DNA of 64,000 nucleotides, taken from the NCBI GenBank assembly GCA_000023725.1, contig CP001673.1, positions 248,001 through 312,000 of the forward strand, written 5' to 3'. Positions 8,701 to 18,938 of the stretch are shown here, in pieces; position 1 is the first letter of the stretch, and each line of letters begins with the position of its first letter. The notes under the pieces were generated by a model that saw only the letters and a program-made list of their open reading frames with translations, was not told the DNA's origin and searched no databases. A program made the position numbers and the translations under genes. Source of the stretch: Flavobacteriaceae bacterium 3519-10 (lineage in GTDB: Bacteria; Bacteroidota; Bacteroidia; Flavobacteriales; Weeksellaceae).

Positions 8701-9279
8701 ATGCAGGACTTTATATTCTATCTGAAACTGGGCTGGGAACATATTATTTCGCTGGATGCGCTTGATCATCAGCTGTTTGTACTGGTTCTTGTGGCGGTAT
8801 TTGGATTGAAGGACTGGAAGAAAATTCTGTGGCTCGTCACTGCATTTACAATCGGACATTCTATTACGCTCGCGATGAGCGTGCTCGATTTTGTTCGTGT
8901 GCCCGGCAAATGGGTTGAATTTTTAATTCCGCTCACCATTTTTATCACCGCTGTGGATAATATTCTGATGCGCAACCGCCAAAAAAGCCTCATGCAGATG
9001 AACTACTATCTGGCCTTATTTTTCGGTTTGATTCATGGGATGGGTTTTGCGAACACCGCGCGGATGATGATGGCGGAAGAGCAGCATATTTTCGTGCCGC
9101 TTTTAGGCTTTAATATAGGGCTTGAACTTGGGCAGATTATTGTTGTTGGGCTGATTCTTGCGGTGCAGTATATTATTGTGAATCTGTTTAAGGCAAATAG
9201 AAAAGACTGGATTATGTTCGTTTCGGCGGGAGTTTTTGCACTTTCGCTGCAGATGGCACTGGAACGGATTCCGGCTTAA
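8701..9279 (+). CDS. HupE/UreJ family membrane protein
   Basis: This 192-residue protein has six to seven membrane segments. It carries the family motifs: a His-rich start with ALDHQLFVLVLV, FTIGHSITLAMS, FGLIHGMGFA and FNIGLELGQI. HupE/UreJ proteins are metal permeases, classically for nickel supply to hydrogenase or urease. This branch occurs without either enzyme, and neither is in the window, so the metal is unknown. The intramembrane His residues are conserved. It is divergent from the DUF6702 gene and is followed after 83 bp by a zinc metallopeptidase gene on the same strand. Confidence 0.85.
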   Translation: MQDFIFYLKLGWEHIISLDALDHQLFVLVLVAVFGLKDWKKILWLVTAFTIGHSITLAMSVLDFVRVPGKWVEFLIPLTIFITAVDNILMRNRQKSLMQMNYYLALFFGLIHGMGFANTARMMMAEEQHIFVPLLGFNIGLELGQIIVVGLILAVQYIIVNLFKANRKDWIMFVSAGVFALSLQMALERIPA

Positions 9280-9325
9280 GCGGCAAAAATCGTGATGCGC
9301 TGCATGTTTTTAAGTAACGTTATCG

Positions 9326-9333
9326 TATTTTTG
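9326..9333 (+). promoter_or_regulatory. Probable -7 box of the M1 peptidase gene
   Basis: TATTTTTG fits TAnnTTTG and lies 29 nt before the start codon. No ideal TTG is seen upstream. Confidence 0.4.
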
Positions 9334-9362
9334 AAGACTACTGATATAAATGACCTGTTTGT

Positions 9363-11735
9363 ATGAAATTTAAATCCATTGTTGTTGCATTAATGATTTC
9401 TGTGGGAATCACTGCACAAAACCATCAGAACAATTCGATAAGTAATCATGGAAACAAATTTGAGCAGCTGGGTACAATTCTGCCCACGCCAAATGTTTAC
9501 CGAACTGCTTCCGGCGCGCCCGGCCACAATTACTGGCAAAACCGTGCTGATTATGAGATTACCGCTTATCTGGATGAAGAAAAAAGAAATCTCCGCGGTT
9601 CTGAAACCATTACTTACTATAATAATTCGCCCGATGACCTTGATTATCTGTGGCTTCAGCTTGATGAAAACCAGCAGTCTTCCGTTAAAAATGCGGGGTA
9701 CGACGACAGGTCATTAATTCCGAAGCAAACTACAGTCGACCGGTTAAGCACAACCAATCTTCCGAAAGACGATAACGGCTATGGCGTAAATCTCGAAAAA
9801 GTAACAGATGCCGCCGGAAAACCACTGAAATACGTGGTGAACAAAACCATGATGCGTATTGATCTGCCTAAAGTGCTGAAAAAAGGCGAAAAATATATTT
9901 TTAAAATCGATTGGAATTACAATATTCCAAACCGTTTATCAATGGGCGGCCGGGGCGGCTATGAACATTTCCCCGAAGACGGCAACGATCTGTACACGAT
10001 CACGCAGTGGTTCCCCAGAATGTGTGTTTACAGCGATTTCAAAGGCTGGCAGAATAACCAGTTTACGGGTCGCGGCGAATTTGCACTCGCGTTTGGCGAT
10101 TATAAAGTAACGATGAATGTGCCGGCCGACCATATCGTGGCCTCAACTGGTGTTGGCAAAAATTTCGATCAGGTACTTAGTCCGGCGCAGCTTTCTCGCT
10201 GGAAGCAGGCGCAGACCGCAACCGAACCTATAGAAATCGTGACATTAGATGAAGCTAAAAAAGCAGAAAAAAGCAAATCAAAACAAAGGAAAACCTGGAT
10301 ATTTGAAGCTGAAAATGTAAGGGATTTTGCCTGGACTTCTTCACGGAAATTCGTCTGGGACGGCATGAAAGTTACCATTCCGGAAAATAACAATCAGGTG
10401 ATGGCAATGAGTCTTTATCCGAAAGAAGCTTATAATCTTTACCGGAAATTTTCTACCAGGGCAGTTGCACACACCATCAAAACCTATTCAGAATTTACAG
10501 TTCCGTATCCGTATCCTGTTGCACAGTCGATTGAAGCGGCAAATGGGATGGAATATCCGATGATATGCTTTAATTATGGACGTACGGAGAAAGACGGCAC
10601 CTATTCTGAAGGCATTAAAAACGGCATGATTGGCGTAATTATTCACGAAGTGGGACACAATTTCTTCCCGATGATCATCAATTCTGATGAGAGACAGTGG
10701 TCGTGGATGGATGAAGGTTTAAATACTTTTATTGAATATTTAACCGAAGAAAAGTGGGACAATAAATTCCCCTCCCGAAGAGGGCCTGCGCACGCGATCG
10801 TGGATTATATGAAGTTGCCAAAAGAGCAGTTGGAACCCATCATGACCAATTCCGAAAACATCATCCATTTTGGTCCGAATGCATATGCAAAGCCGGCTAC
10901 AGGGCTGAATATTCTGCGCGAAACCGTTATGGGGCGCGAGCTTTTTGATGAAGCATTTAAAACCTACTCGAAAAGATGGGCTTTTAAACACCCTGAACCT
11001 GCAGATTTCTTCAGAACGATGAACGATGCGAGCGGCGAAAACCTCGATTGGTTCTGGCGTGGCTGGTTCTACGGCATCGATCCGGTGGATATCTCGATTG
11101 ACAAAGTAACGGTGGCAACGCCTGACCTTGATGTCGCTCCCAAAACACGCGAAATAAAATATACTGTTGAGGAGCCTTTGCTTAATGATTTTGAAGATAT
11201 TACCAAAGTAAGGAACCGCGAAGATAAAAACATCACTTTTTATACCGATAAAGACAAGGAAACACAGGATTTCTATTGGCGTTACGCGCGCGGAAAAGAG
11301 AAAGTAGATACCCAAAAAGAACAAACGATGAAGGTGGATAACCTCGTGAAGATTCCGGCCGGAGAAAAAGCAAAACTTCAGAATATCACCGCTTACCAAA
11401 TCGATTTTTCTAACAAAGGTGGTATGGTGATGCCGATTATTCTTGAATTCACTTTCGAAGACGGCACTAAACTGCACGACAAATCATCGGCGCAGATTTG
11501 GCGTAAAGATGAAAACAAGGTTTCTAAAACCTATTATTTCGATAAGAAACTTAAATCAATACAGCTGGATCCGATGCGTGAAACTGCCGATATCGATACC
11601 TCCAACAACTTCTGGGGCGAAATAGCGGAACCTTCATCGAAGTTTGAAGTGTTTAAACAGAAAAACGGCGACAATGCGCGCGGTGCCGCACCCGGCAATA
11701 TTAATCCGATGCAGGCCGCGGGTAAAAAGAATTAA
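9363..11735 (+). CDS. Secreted M1 family zinc metallopeptidase
   Basis: The 790-residue product has a signal peptide ([19 protein letters not shown]), an M1-type N-terminal beta domain, an exopeptidase-like NGMEYPM motif in place of GAMEN and the zinc site HEVGHN at about residues 428-433. The third ligand Glu follows in [12 protein letters not shown]1 enzymes remove N-terminal residues from peptides; this Bacteroidetes branch is exported. No type IX C-terminal sorting domain is evident: the C-terminus (from about residue 600) is a beta-rich region ending in a low-complexity basic tail. It follows the DUF6702/HupE pair and ends at a terminator. Confidence 0.9.
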   Translation: MKFKSIVVALMISVGITAQNHQNNSISNHGNKFEQLGTILPTPNVYRTASGAPGHNYWQNRADYEITAYLDEEKRNLRGSETITYYNNSPDDLDYLWLQLDENQQSSVKNAGYDDRSLIPKQTTVDRLSTTNLPKDDNGYGVNLEKVTDAAGKPLKYVVNKTMMRIDLPKVLKKGEKYIFKIDWNYNIPNRLSMGGRGGYEHFPEDGNDLYTITQWFPRMCVYSDFKGWQNNQFTGRGEFALAFGDYKVTMNVPADHIVASTGVGKNFDQVLSPAQLSRWKQAQTATEPIEIVTLDEAKKAEKSKSKQRKTWIFEAENVRDFAWTSSRKFVWDGMKVTIPENNNQVMAMSLYPKEAYNLYRKFSTRAVAHTIKTYSEFTVPYPYPVAQSIEAANGMEYPMICFNYGRTEKDGTYSEGIKNGMIGVIIHEVGHNFFPMIINSDERQWSWMDEGLNTFIEYLTEEKWDNKFPSRRGPAHAIVDYMKLPKEQLEPIMTNSENIIHFGPNAYAKPATGLNILRETVMGRELFDEAFKTYSKRWAFKHPEPADFFRTMNDASGENLDWFWRGWFYGIDPVDISIDKVTVATPDLDVAPKTREIKYTVEEPLLNDFEDITKVRNREDKNITFYTDKDKETQDFYWRYARGKEKVDTQKEQTMKVDNLVKIPAGEKAKLQNITAYQIDFSNKGGMVMPIILEFTFEDGTKLHDKSSAQIWRKDENKVSKTYYFDKKLKSIQLDPMRETADIDTSNNFWGEIAEPSSKFEVFKQKNGDNARGAAPGNINPMQAAGKKN

Positions 11736-11738
11736 AAC

Positions 11739-11777
11739 TAAAAAAAGTCATTCAGTATTATCTGTTTGACTTTTTTT
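11739..11777 (+). terminator. Terminator after the M1 peptidase gene
   Basis: aaaaaagtca pairs with tgactttttt across a 16-nt loop, and the right arm continues as a T-tract. Confidence 0.6.
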
Positions 11778-11820
11778 CTGCCAAAATTTCAGTCGCTTCA
11801 GTTCAAAGTCTGCCAAAATT
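11777..11820 (+). promoter_or_regulatory. Direct repeats ahead of groS (candidate operator)
   Basis: The 12-mer tctgccaaaatt occurs exactly at 11777-11788 and 11809-11820. The 32-bp spacing puts both on the same DNA face (three turns). No CIRCE element and no clear TAnnTTTG box is present in the groS upstream region. Confidence 0.45.
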
Positions 11821-11902
11821 CTGTTTAAAGAGTGTCCAAATGCAATGGCAAAGTTTTGGAGAAAGAATGGGCAAGCGAAAATTAACTAAAAATAAAAATA
11901 TT

Positions 11903-12181
11903 ATGTCAGTAAATTTCAAACCGTTAGCAGACCGTGTGCTCGTTGAGCCAAATGCTGCAGAAACCACCACCGCGTCCGGAATCATCATTCCTGATACAGC
12001 CAAAGAAAAGCCGCAGGAAGGAACTGTAATTGCCGTAGGTCCGGGTAAAAAAGATGAGCCAACCACCGTTGCTGTCGGAGATAAAGTTCTTTACGGTAAA
12101 TATTCAGGTTCCGAACTGAAACTTGATGGCAAGGATTATCTGATTGTGAAGGAGTCTGATATTTTAGGGATCATAGGATAA
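11903..12181 (+). CDS. groS: Co-chaperonin GroES
   Basis: GroES caps the GroEL chamber during ATP-driven protein folding. The 92-residue product starts [16 protein letters not shown] and has the mobile-loop region around [17 protein letters not shown] and the [13 protein letters not shown] segment typical of the family. The frame is open upstream, but only the ATG at 11903 gives the conserved N-terminus. groL follows after 97 bp, so the pair forms the usual groESL operon. Two direct repeats upstream are the best candidate for heat-shock control. Confidence 0.97.
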   Translation: MSVNFKPLADRVLVEPNAAETTTASGIIIPDTAKEKPQEGTVIAVGPGKKDEPTTVAVGDKVLYGKYSGSELKLDGKDYLIVKESDILGIIG

Positions 12182-12266
12182 ATTGGTAGTAAGCGCGATG
12201 TAACATCTACGAAGCGCTTTAAAGAAAATATTTAACACAGTGCATTTTTGTACTTCATACTTTTAA

Positions 12267-13904
<1,638 letters not shown>

Positions 13905-13912
13905 AACATCCT

Positions 13913-13975
13913 ACAAACCTTCAAGGTTTATCAAATATCAAAACCGTTCAGATTTTTTCTAAGCGGTTTTTTTTG
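13913..13975 (+). repeat. 63-bp repeat R1, first copy (after groL)
   Basis: This segment is almost identical to 18101-18163, with only a few differences in the terminator loop and right arm. It begins with a small palindrome (aaaccttcaaggttt) and includes the groL terminator. The two copies have the same orientation and bracket the DUF3857 gene pair. Confidence 0.9.
13940..13975 (+). terminator. groL terminator
   Basis: aaaccgttcag pairs imperfectly with ctaagcggttt, followed by a long T-tract. Confidence 0.75.
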
Positions 13976-13976
13976 G

Positions 13977-14060
13977 GCGGACATTTCGCGCTTTTTCACT
14001 GCAATCTTTTGGCGGCACTGGCGTGCCGCCAAAAGGATTTACGTTGCAATCGCGGCCGCA
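13977..14060 (+). repeat. Flanked-hairpin repeat, copy D
   Basis: A perfect 12-bp hairpin (ttttggcggcac / gtgccgccaaaa, 14007-14034, loop tggc) sits between arms related to copy A: a ctgcaatctttt left side and aaaaggatttacgttgcaat on the right. This element fills much of the 386-bp space between groL and the DUF3857 genes. The rest of that space holds the groL terminator, a promoter and a leader of about 140 nt. Confidence 0.6.
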
Positions 14061-14134
14061 GAGCGTAATTGTGTACAAAGTTGTTGGAAAAAATAAATAT
14101 CTCGCAGTCATATTCGCCAATCACTTAATTTATT

Positions 14135-14142
14135 TATATTTG
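14135..14142 (+). promoter_or_regulatory. Probable -7 box of the DUF3857 pair
   Basis: TATATTTG fits TAnnTTTG and has a TTC at the -33 position. It predicts a 5' leader of about 140 nt. Confidence 0.45.
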
Positions 14143-14290
14143 GAGCCCACACAAATAATAATTATCCATTAATCAGATCTTGCTAAAGCCGCAGTGAGCC
14201 CATAAAAAGTTTACGAATCTCCAACACCGGTACAACATTTCTTTTTATCCCATTTCCCGGCATTTCACATATTTACAAAACATATTATTA

Positions 14291-16174
14291 ATGATAAAAA
14301 TCTACACTCTTTGTTTCGCCTTTCTTTCCATCATTTTATCTGCACAGGATTACGGCGTTGCATCCATCCCCGAAAATCTTCTAGAAAACTCAAAAGCCAT
14401 CATTCGCGAAAGCTCAAAAGACCATATTCTTAAAGCGGTAAACGAGATGGAAATAAAAAGCACCAGAGCGGTAACCGTGCTCAACGCTTCGGGAGAAGAG
14501 TTCGGCGTAGTAGGCATTGCGTACAGTCCGACCCATAAAGTAAGCAATATAAAAGTTGAGCTTTATGACGACACCGGTAAAATGGTGCGCACTTTCAGCA
14601 GAAAAGACTTTTCAGATTACACCCATAACCCCAGCGCGGGGCTTTATGTAGATGACAGAATTTTGGTATTAAGACCTGTTTATACCAAATATCCGTATAC
14701 CGTAAAAGCTTCATACGAAGTAAACACTTCCGATACTGCTTTCCTTAATTTCACGCCGGTCTCTTCTTATCACCTCGCGGTGCAGAAAAGTTCTTTTACG
14801 ATGCTGAATAAATCAGGAATTAAAATCCGGACGAAAATCAGCGATAAGCCCCTGGCAAAAGTAAATCACAGCGAAGATGGAGGTTTATGGCAGTATTCAT
14901 ACGAAAATATACCGGCTGTCCTTCGCGAGGATCTGGCACCCAGTATCGATTATCTGGTACCTGAAGTTGAATTTTCACCCGAGAAATTTTCGCTGGCAGG
15001 CAGACAGGGCGACATGACGACCTGGGATTCGTTCGGGAAATGGTATTATCATCAGTTGATGTCACCGGTTTCGGAACTCACCCCTCAGATTAAAGCTGAA
15101 GTCGCTGCGTTGAATTTAACCGGATCCACAGAGGAAAAAGTAAAGAAGATTTACCACTATATGCAGGATAAAACCCGCTACGTATTTATTGCGATGGGCA
15201 TTGGCGGCTGGCAACCGATGCCCGCCTCAGAAGTAAGCGCAAAAGGCTATGGCGATTGTAAAGCGCTGACTAATTACATGCGTACTTTGCTTTTGGCAGC
15301 CGGAATTCCGTCCTATTATGCCATAATATATGCTGATGATTCTGTAATCAGTTTTGATAAAGACTTCCCCAAATTTTCAGGCAACCACGCAATTCTGATG
15401 GTTCCCACAGAAAAAGAAACTATTTGGCTCGAAAATACCTCGCAAAAAGTCGCCTACAATCACCTTTTCTATTCTTCGCACAACAGAAATGCACTCGCCG
15501 TAAAAGAAAACGGCATTGAGATTGTGAACACGCCCATTTATCAACCCGAACAGAGCAAAGAAAAAATGTTCGCTACCATTGCTCTTCAGGCAGACGGCAG
15601 CATTGCTTCGGAGGCGAAATTCGAATTTTCAGGTGGGCAGTACGATTCTAATCTACCACTTATCGGCCTTAAAGATGATGAGGTTCAGGAGACTATGAAA
15701 AGCCGTCACTACAACCTTAAAATTGATAAAATTGGCGTTCAGAACCTCCGCAACGACCGTGAGAACGGCAAGATTGGCTACGACCTGAAACTCAGCGCAA
15801 ACGGATTTGCAAAAAAACTCGGGGACGACCTGTTTTTCCCGGTGATGCCTTATTATCAATCAATGACTTTATCTGGGAATGACGAAAGAAAGCACCCTTT
15901 TGAGAACAGTTTTCCGTTTCAGGATGATTATGAGATTGAGTACAGCCTGCCGGCGGGCTACAGGTTTACTGATATCCCTGCACCTTCAACGGTTACCACT
16001 GAATTTGGCACGTATTCAATCAACTTTAAAGTCAATGAAAACAAACTTCGTGTGCACCGCATTCTTACCATCCACAAAGGACTTTATCCAAAAGAAAAAT
16101 ATAAGGAATATCTGGCTTTCAGAAAAAAAACAGCAAGCAACGACAATACTAAGATCTTAATAACGAAACTATAA
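14291..16174 (+). CDS. DUF3857 and transglutaminase-like secreted protein
   Basis: The 627-residue product has a short signal peptide (MIKIYTLCFAFLSIILSAQ), an N-terminal DUF3857 beta domain and a central transglutaminase-like core. The core has GYGDCKALTNYM (catalytic Cys at about residue 323), NHAILMVP (His at about 366) and WLENTSQ (Glu at about 381 where Asp is usual). Transglutaminase-like proteins act as amidohydrolases or peptidases or bind peptide ligands; the substrate is unknown. Its last base is shared with the start codon of the next paralogue (TAATG), so translation is probably coupled. Confidence 0.82.
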   Translation: MIKIYTLCFAFLSIILSAQDYGVASIPENLLENSKAIIRESSKDHILKAVNEMEIKSTRAVTVLNASGEEFGVVGIAYSPTHKVSNIKVELYDDTGKMVRTFSRKDFSDYTHNPSAGLYVDDRILVLRPVYTKYPYTVKASYEVNTSDTAFLNFTPVSSYHLAVQKSSFTMLNKSGIKIRTKISDKPLAKVNHSEDGGLWQYSYENIPAVLREDLAPSIDYLVPEVEFSPEKFSLAGRQGDMTTWDSFGKWYYHQLMSPVSELTPQIKAEVAALNLTGSTEEKVKKIYHYMQDKTRYVFIAMGIGGWQPMPASEVSAKGYGDCKALTNYMRTLLLAAGIPSYYAIIYADDSVISFDKDFPKFSGNHAILMVPTEKETIWLENTSQKVAYNHLFYSSHNRNALAVKENGIEIVNTPIYQPEQSKEKMFATIALQADGSIASEAKFEFSGGQYDSNLPLIGLKDDEVQETMKSRHYNLKIDKIGVQNLRNDRENGKIGYDLKLSANGFAKKLGDDLFFPVMPYYQSMTLSGNDERKHPFENSFPFQDDYEIEYSLPAGYRFTDIPAPSTVTTEFGTYSINFKVNENKLRVHRILTIHKGLYPKEKYKEYLAFRKKTASNDNTKILITKL

Positions 16175-18099
16175 TGAAAAAAACTTTACTGGCTTTTTCC
16201 CTGTTAGTTACAGGGTTTATCTTCGCGCAACATAAATTTTTAGATGTGCCCGCACTGTCGGATGAAGACCTCAAAAGCGACAAATCAGCTAAATTCGGCG
16301 ATGTTCCTGCCGAAATTATTTACCGCTCCGTGCACTTCCGTGTAGACTATGATGGGCAGATGTACCAGAACGTCGTGAGCCGCATTAAAATATACAATAA
16401 AGACAACGCTTCCGATTATCTGGACCGTGAAATCTCCCTGTATGATAACAACAACGGTTCGCGTGAAACATTAAGTGCACTTAAAGCTTTCACCTACAAC
16501 TACGAAAACGGTAAGTCGGTCGCCACCAAGGTTTCGAAGGACGAAAAATACAAATCGCGCGAAGACAAAAATTATAATATCACCAAGTTTGCGTTTCCGA
16601 ACGTTAAGAATGGCTCGGTGATCGAATATTCATATACTATCCTAACGCCGTTCCTCAGTTCTACACCACGGATTCTTATCGAAGACGACATACCGTCGCG
16701 CTACGTGGAGTTTGTTCTGGATGTGCCTAAGCCGCTGGGTTACAACATCAATTATAAAGGTGAGCTGCATCCACAGCACCGCCTGGTACAGGAGAAACAG
16801 CTGTATGGCAACCTGTATCAGACTTATCGCTTCGCGTACGAAAATGTAGAGGGTTATAAGGAAGAGCAGTACGTAATGAATAACAATAACTACAAGACGG
16901 GCATCAAGGCAGAACTTAATTCCACAATGATTAATAATGTCTTTAAGTCTTACGCTACGAGTTGGGAGGACATCCGTAAACGTCTTTATGAACACGGTGA
17001 TTTTGGTGGCCAGCTGAGCAAGGAAAGCATGGTGAAGAACCTGATGCCGGCGCAAACCAAAGATTTACCGCTGATCAGCAGAGCCGACGCCATCCTCAAA
17101 TATGTGCAGGATACCTATACCTGGAATGACGAAGATGACGTGGTAACCGACAAAGGTGTTCGAAACCTTATTTCTACAAAAGTCGGCAACAGTGCCGAAA
17201 TCAACCTGTTGCTTACGATGTTGCTCCGCAATGCGGGTATTGATGCGGATCCCGTGGTACTTTCCACTGTTTCGCGCGGTGCGCTGCTTGCCTATCTGCC
17301 GTCAATTGCGCAGCTGAATTATGTGGTGGCATCATTTGCAGACCAGGGACGAATTTATCTTTTGGATGGCGCGCAGAAATACAGTGAAATAAACATGATT
17401 GCTCCAAAAGCACTGAACTATTACGGTTTGGTGATGGGTAAAAAAGATGTTAAGCAAATTAATATGTTCTATCCCGAAGTAAGCAAAACATTTCTTACCG
17501 TAGATGCGAAACTCAATCCTGACGGCACCTTCGAAGGTCAGTTTGCCGACCGCGATACCAAACTGTATGCGATGGTTGTGAATGAGCGCTATACCGATGA
17601 TAAAGACAAATTTGCCAAATCTTACAAAGACCAGTACCGTTTCAGCCTCGCGAACATGAAGCATGGCATGCAGCAAAACAAAGATTTCGAGACGAGCTTC
17701 GATTTCACTTCAGATACGTTCTCGGATGCCATTGGTAACAAGATCGTATTCAATCCACTGCTGTTCTTATACGCGCAGAACCACGATTTCAAGCAACCCG
17801 GCGCAAGAAAGGCACCGCTTGAATTCTATTCTCCAAATGATAAAATCAAGAAAGTAACCATCACGCTTCCCGATAATTACGTATTTGAGAACGTGCCGAA
17901 ATCTAAAAAGTTCCGCACAGACGATAATGCTTTGCAGTACACCTATTTGGTGACGCAAACCGGAAACCAGCTTACCGTGGAAACCATTACGCAGATTGAC
18001 GATTCAGTGTTTCCAAAAGAATACTATCCTGCTTTCACCCAAATCTTCGATAACATCACCAAAATGGAAGCCCAGGTGGTGACTGCTGTTAAGAAGTAA
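16174..18099 (+). CDS. DUF3857 protein with degenerate transglutaminase core
   Basis: This 641-residue paralogue of the preceding protein has a signal peptide ending FIFAQ, DUF3857, a transglutaminase-like region and a C-terminal beta domain. When aligned by eye to its neighbour, GDCK becomes GNSA (Ser near residue 340 replaces the Cys) and NHA becomes NYV (Tyr replaces the His). The Asp position (LLDGAQ) is kept. It is therefore unlikely to be a thiol enzyme and may be a binding partner or regulator of the upstream paralogue. The start overlaps the upstream stop by one base. The gene ends at a copy of repeat R1. Confidence 0.8.
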   Translation: MKKTLLAFSLLVTGFIFAQHKFLDVPALSDEDLKSDKSAKFGDVPAEIIYRSVHFRVDYDGQMYQNVVSRIKIYNKDNASDYLDREISLYDNNNGSRETLSALKAFTYNYENGKSVATKVSKDEKYKSREDKNYNITKFAFPNVKNGSVIEYSYTILTPFLSSTPRILIEDDIPSRYVEFVLDVPKPLGYNINYKGELHPQHRLVQEKQLYGNLYQTYRFAYENVEGYKEEQYVMNNNNYKTGIKAELNSTMINNVFKSYATSWEDIRKRLYEHGDFGGQLSKESMVKNLMPAQTKDLPLISRADAILKYVQDTYTWNDEDDVVTDKGVRNLISTKVGNSAEINLLLTMLLRNAGIDADPVVLSTVSRGALLAYLPSIAQLNYVVASFADQGRIYLLDGAQKYSEINMIAPKALNYYGLVMGKKDVKQINMFYPEVSKTFLTVDAKLNPDGTFEGQFADRDTKLYAMVVNERYTDDKDKFAKSYKDQYRFSLANMKHGMQQNKDFETSFDFTSDTFSDAIGNKIVFNPLLFLYAQNHDFKQPGARKAPLEFYSPNDKIKKVTITLPDNYVFENVPKSKKFRTDDNALQYTYLVTQTGNQLTVETITQIDDSVFPKEYYPAFTQIFDNITKMEAQVVTAVKK

Positions 18100-18100
18100 T

Positions 18101-18163
18101 ACAAACCTTCAAGGTTTATCAAATATCAAAACCGTTCAGATTTTTTTCTGGGCGGTTTTTTTT
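18101..18163 (+). repeat. 63-bp repeat R1, second copy
   Basis: Near-identical to 13913-13975 and in the same orientation. It starts two bases after the stop codon of the second DUF3857 gene and includes its terminator. Confidence 0.9.
18128..18163 (+). terminator. Terminator of the DUF3857 operon
   Basis: aaaccgttcag pairs with ctgggcggttt (two G-T pairs) and is followed by eight or more T. Confidence 0.8.
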
Positions 18164-18164
18164 G

Positions 18165-18250
18165 TAGCCGAGAACCTGCTCTCCGCTGTATCTTTTTGCA
18201 CCTCGTGCCTCGTCACAAAAAGGATGTCGCTGCGATCAGGGCTATGGGTT
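18165..18250 (+). repeat. Flanked-hairpin repeat, copy A
   Basis: Left arm agccgagaacctgctctccg, a central ctttttg...caaaaag hairpin, and right arm ggatgtcgctgcgatcaggg. Both arms match copy B at 38215 almost base for base while the centre differs. It directly follows a terminator. Confidence 0.8.
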
Positions 18251-18365
18251 TGAGGATTCCAAATTCAACTTTGTCAAAAATTTTAATTAACTCACCGAAA
18301 ATATATAATTTTAGTTGGGTAAAACTCCAGATAACCACTCAACCACTCTTTGAAAAACACAGAAG

Positions 18366-18923
18366 ATGAGAAAAATAACTGCCGCCATCAACATGACGCT
18401 CGACGGATACTGCGATCATACTGCGATATCTCCCGGTGCCGAAATACATCAGCATTACACCGAACTGCTGCGCAATGCCGACACGATTCTCTACGGCAGA
18501 ATTACCTACCAGTTGATGGAATTCTGGAAAACTCTGGCCGAAAAACCCTCCGGCGTACAATCCATGGATGATTTTGCTGAGGTAATGAGCAGCATCACAA
18601 AAATTGTTTTCTCCCACACACTGAAAAATGTAGATTGGGACAGCGCACAACATGCTACCCAAAGCCTTGAAAGCGAGGTGCGGAAGCTAACGCAGCAGCC
18701 GGGCAAGGACATTCTGGTTGGTAGCCGCAGCCTTATCATGCAGCTCATTCAATTGAATTTGCTCGATGAACTACAGCTGATGGTGCATCCCGTGATCGCC
18801 GGAAGCGGCCTCCCTTTATTTGAACAGATCAGTAAGAGTACAAATCTTGAGCTTGCTGATACGAAAAGGCTTGGCGACGCTGTGATACTTTATTATACCT
18901 TTCCGCTGAGGCATGAAGTTTAA
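18366..18923 (+). CDS. Dihydrofolate reductase-like (RibD C-terminal) protein
   Basis: The 185-residue product has the fold signatures of the RibD C-terminal/DHFR-like reductases: MRKITAAINMTLDGYCDH, NADTILYGRITYQLMEFW, the nucleotide-binding loop KDILVGSRSLIMQLI and VHPVIAGSGLPLFE. These proteins are NAD(P)H-dependent reductases of unknown substrate and are widespread beside unrelated genes. It has no partner in an operon here. Its 3' end converges on the addA-like gene with 15 bp between stops and no terminator. Confidence 0.85.
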   Translation: MRKITAAINMTLDGYCDHTAISPGAEIHQHYTELLRNADTILYGRITYQLMEFWKTLAEKPSGVQSMDDFAEVMSSITKIVFSHTLKNVDWDSAQHATQSLESEVRKLTQQPGKDILVGSRSLIMQLIQLNLLDELQLMVHPVIAGSGLPLFEQISKSTNLELADTKRLGDAVILYYTFPLRHEV

Positions 18924-18938
18924 TAATGTTGAAGCAGT

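Noticed and set aside
10740..11477. Long open frame on the minus strand inside the M1 peptidase gene
   Set aside because: Antisense shadow of a well-supported gene; the translation has no domain and a composition expected from reading the complement of that gene.
11736..11902. CIRCE heat-shock operator before groS
   Set aside because: The TTAGCACTC-N9-GAGTGCTAA inverted repeat is absent.
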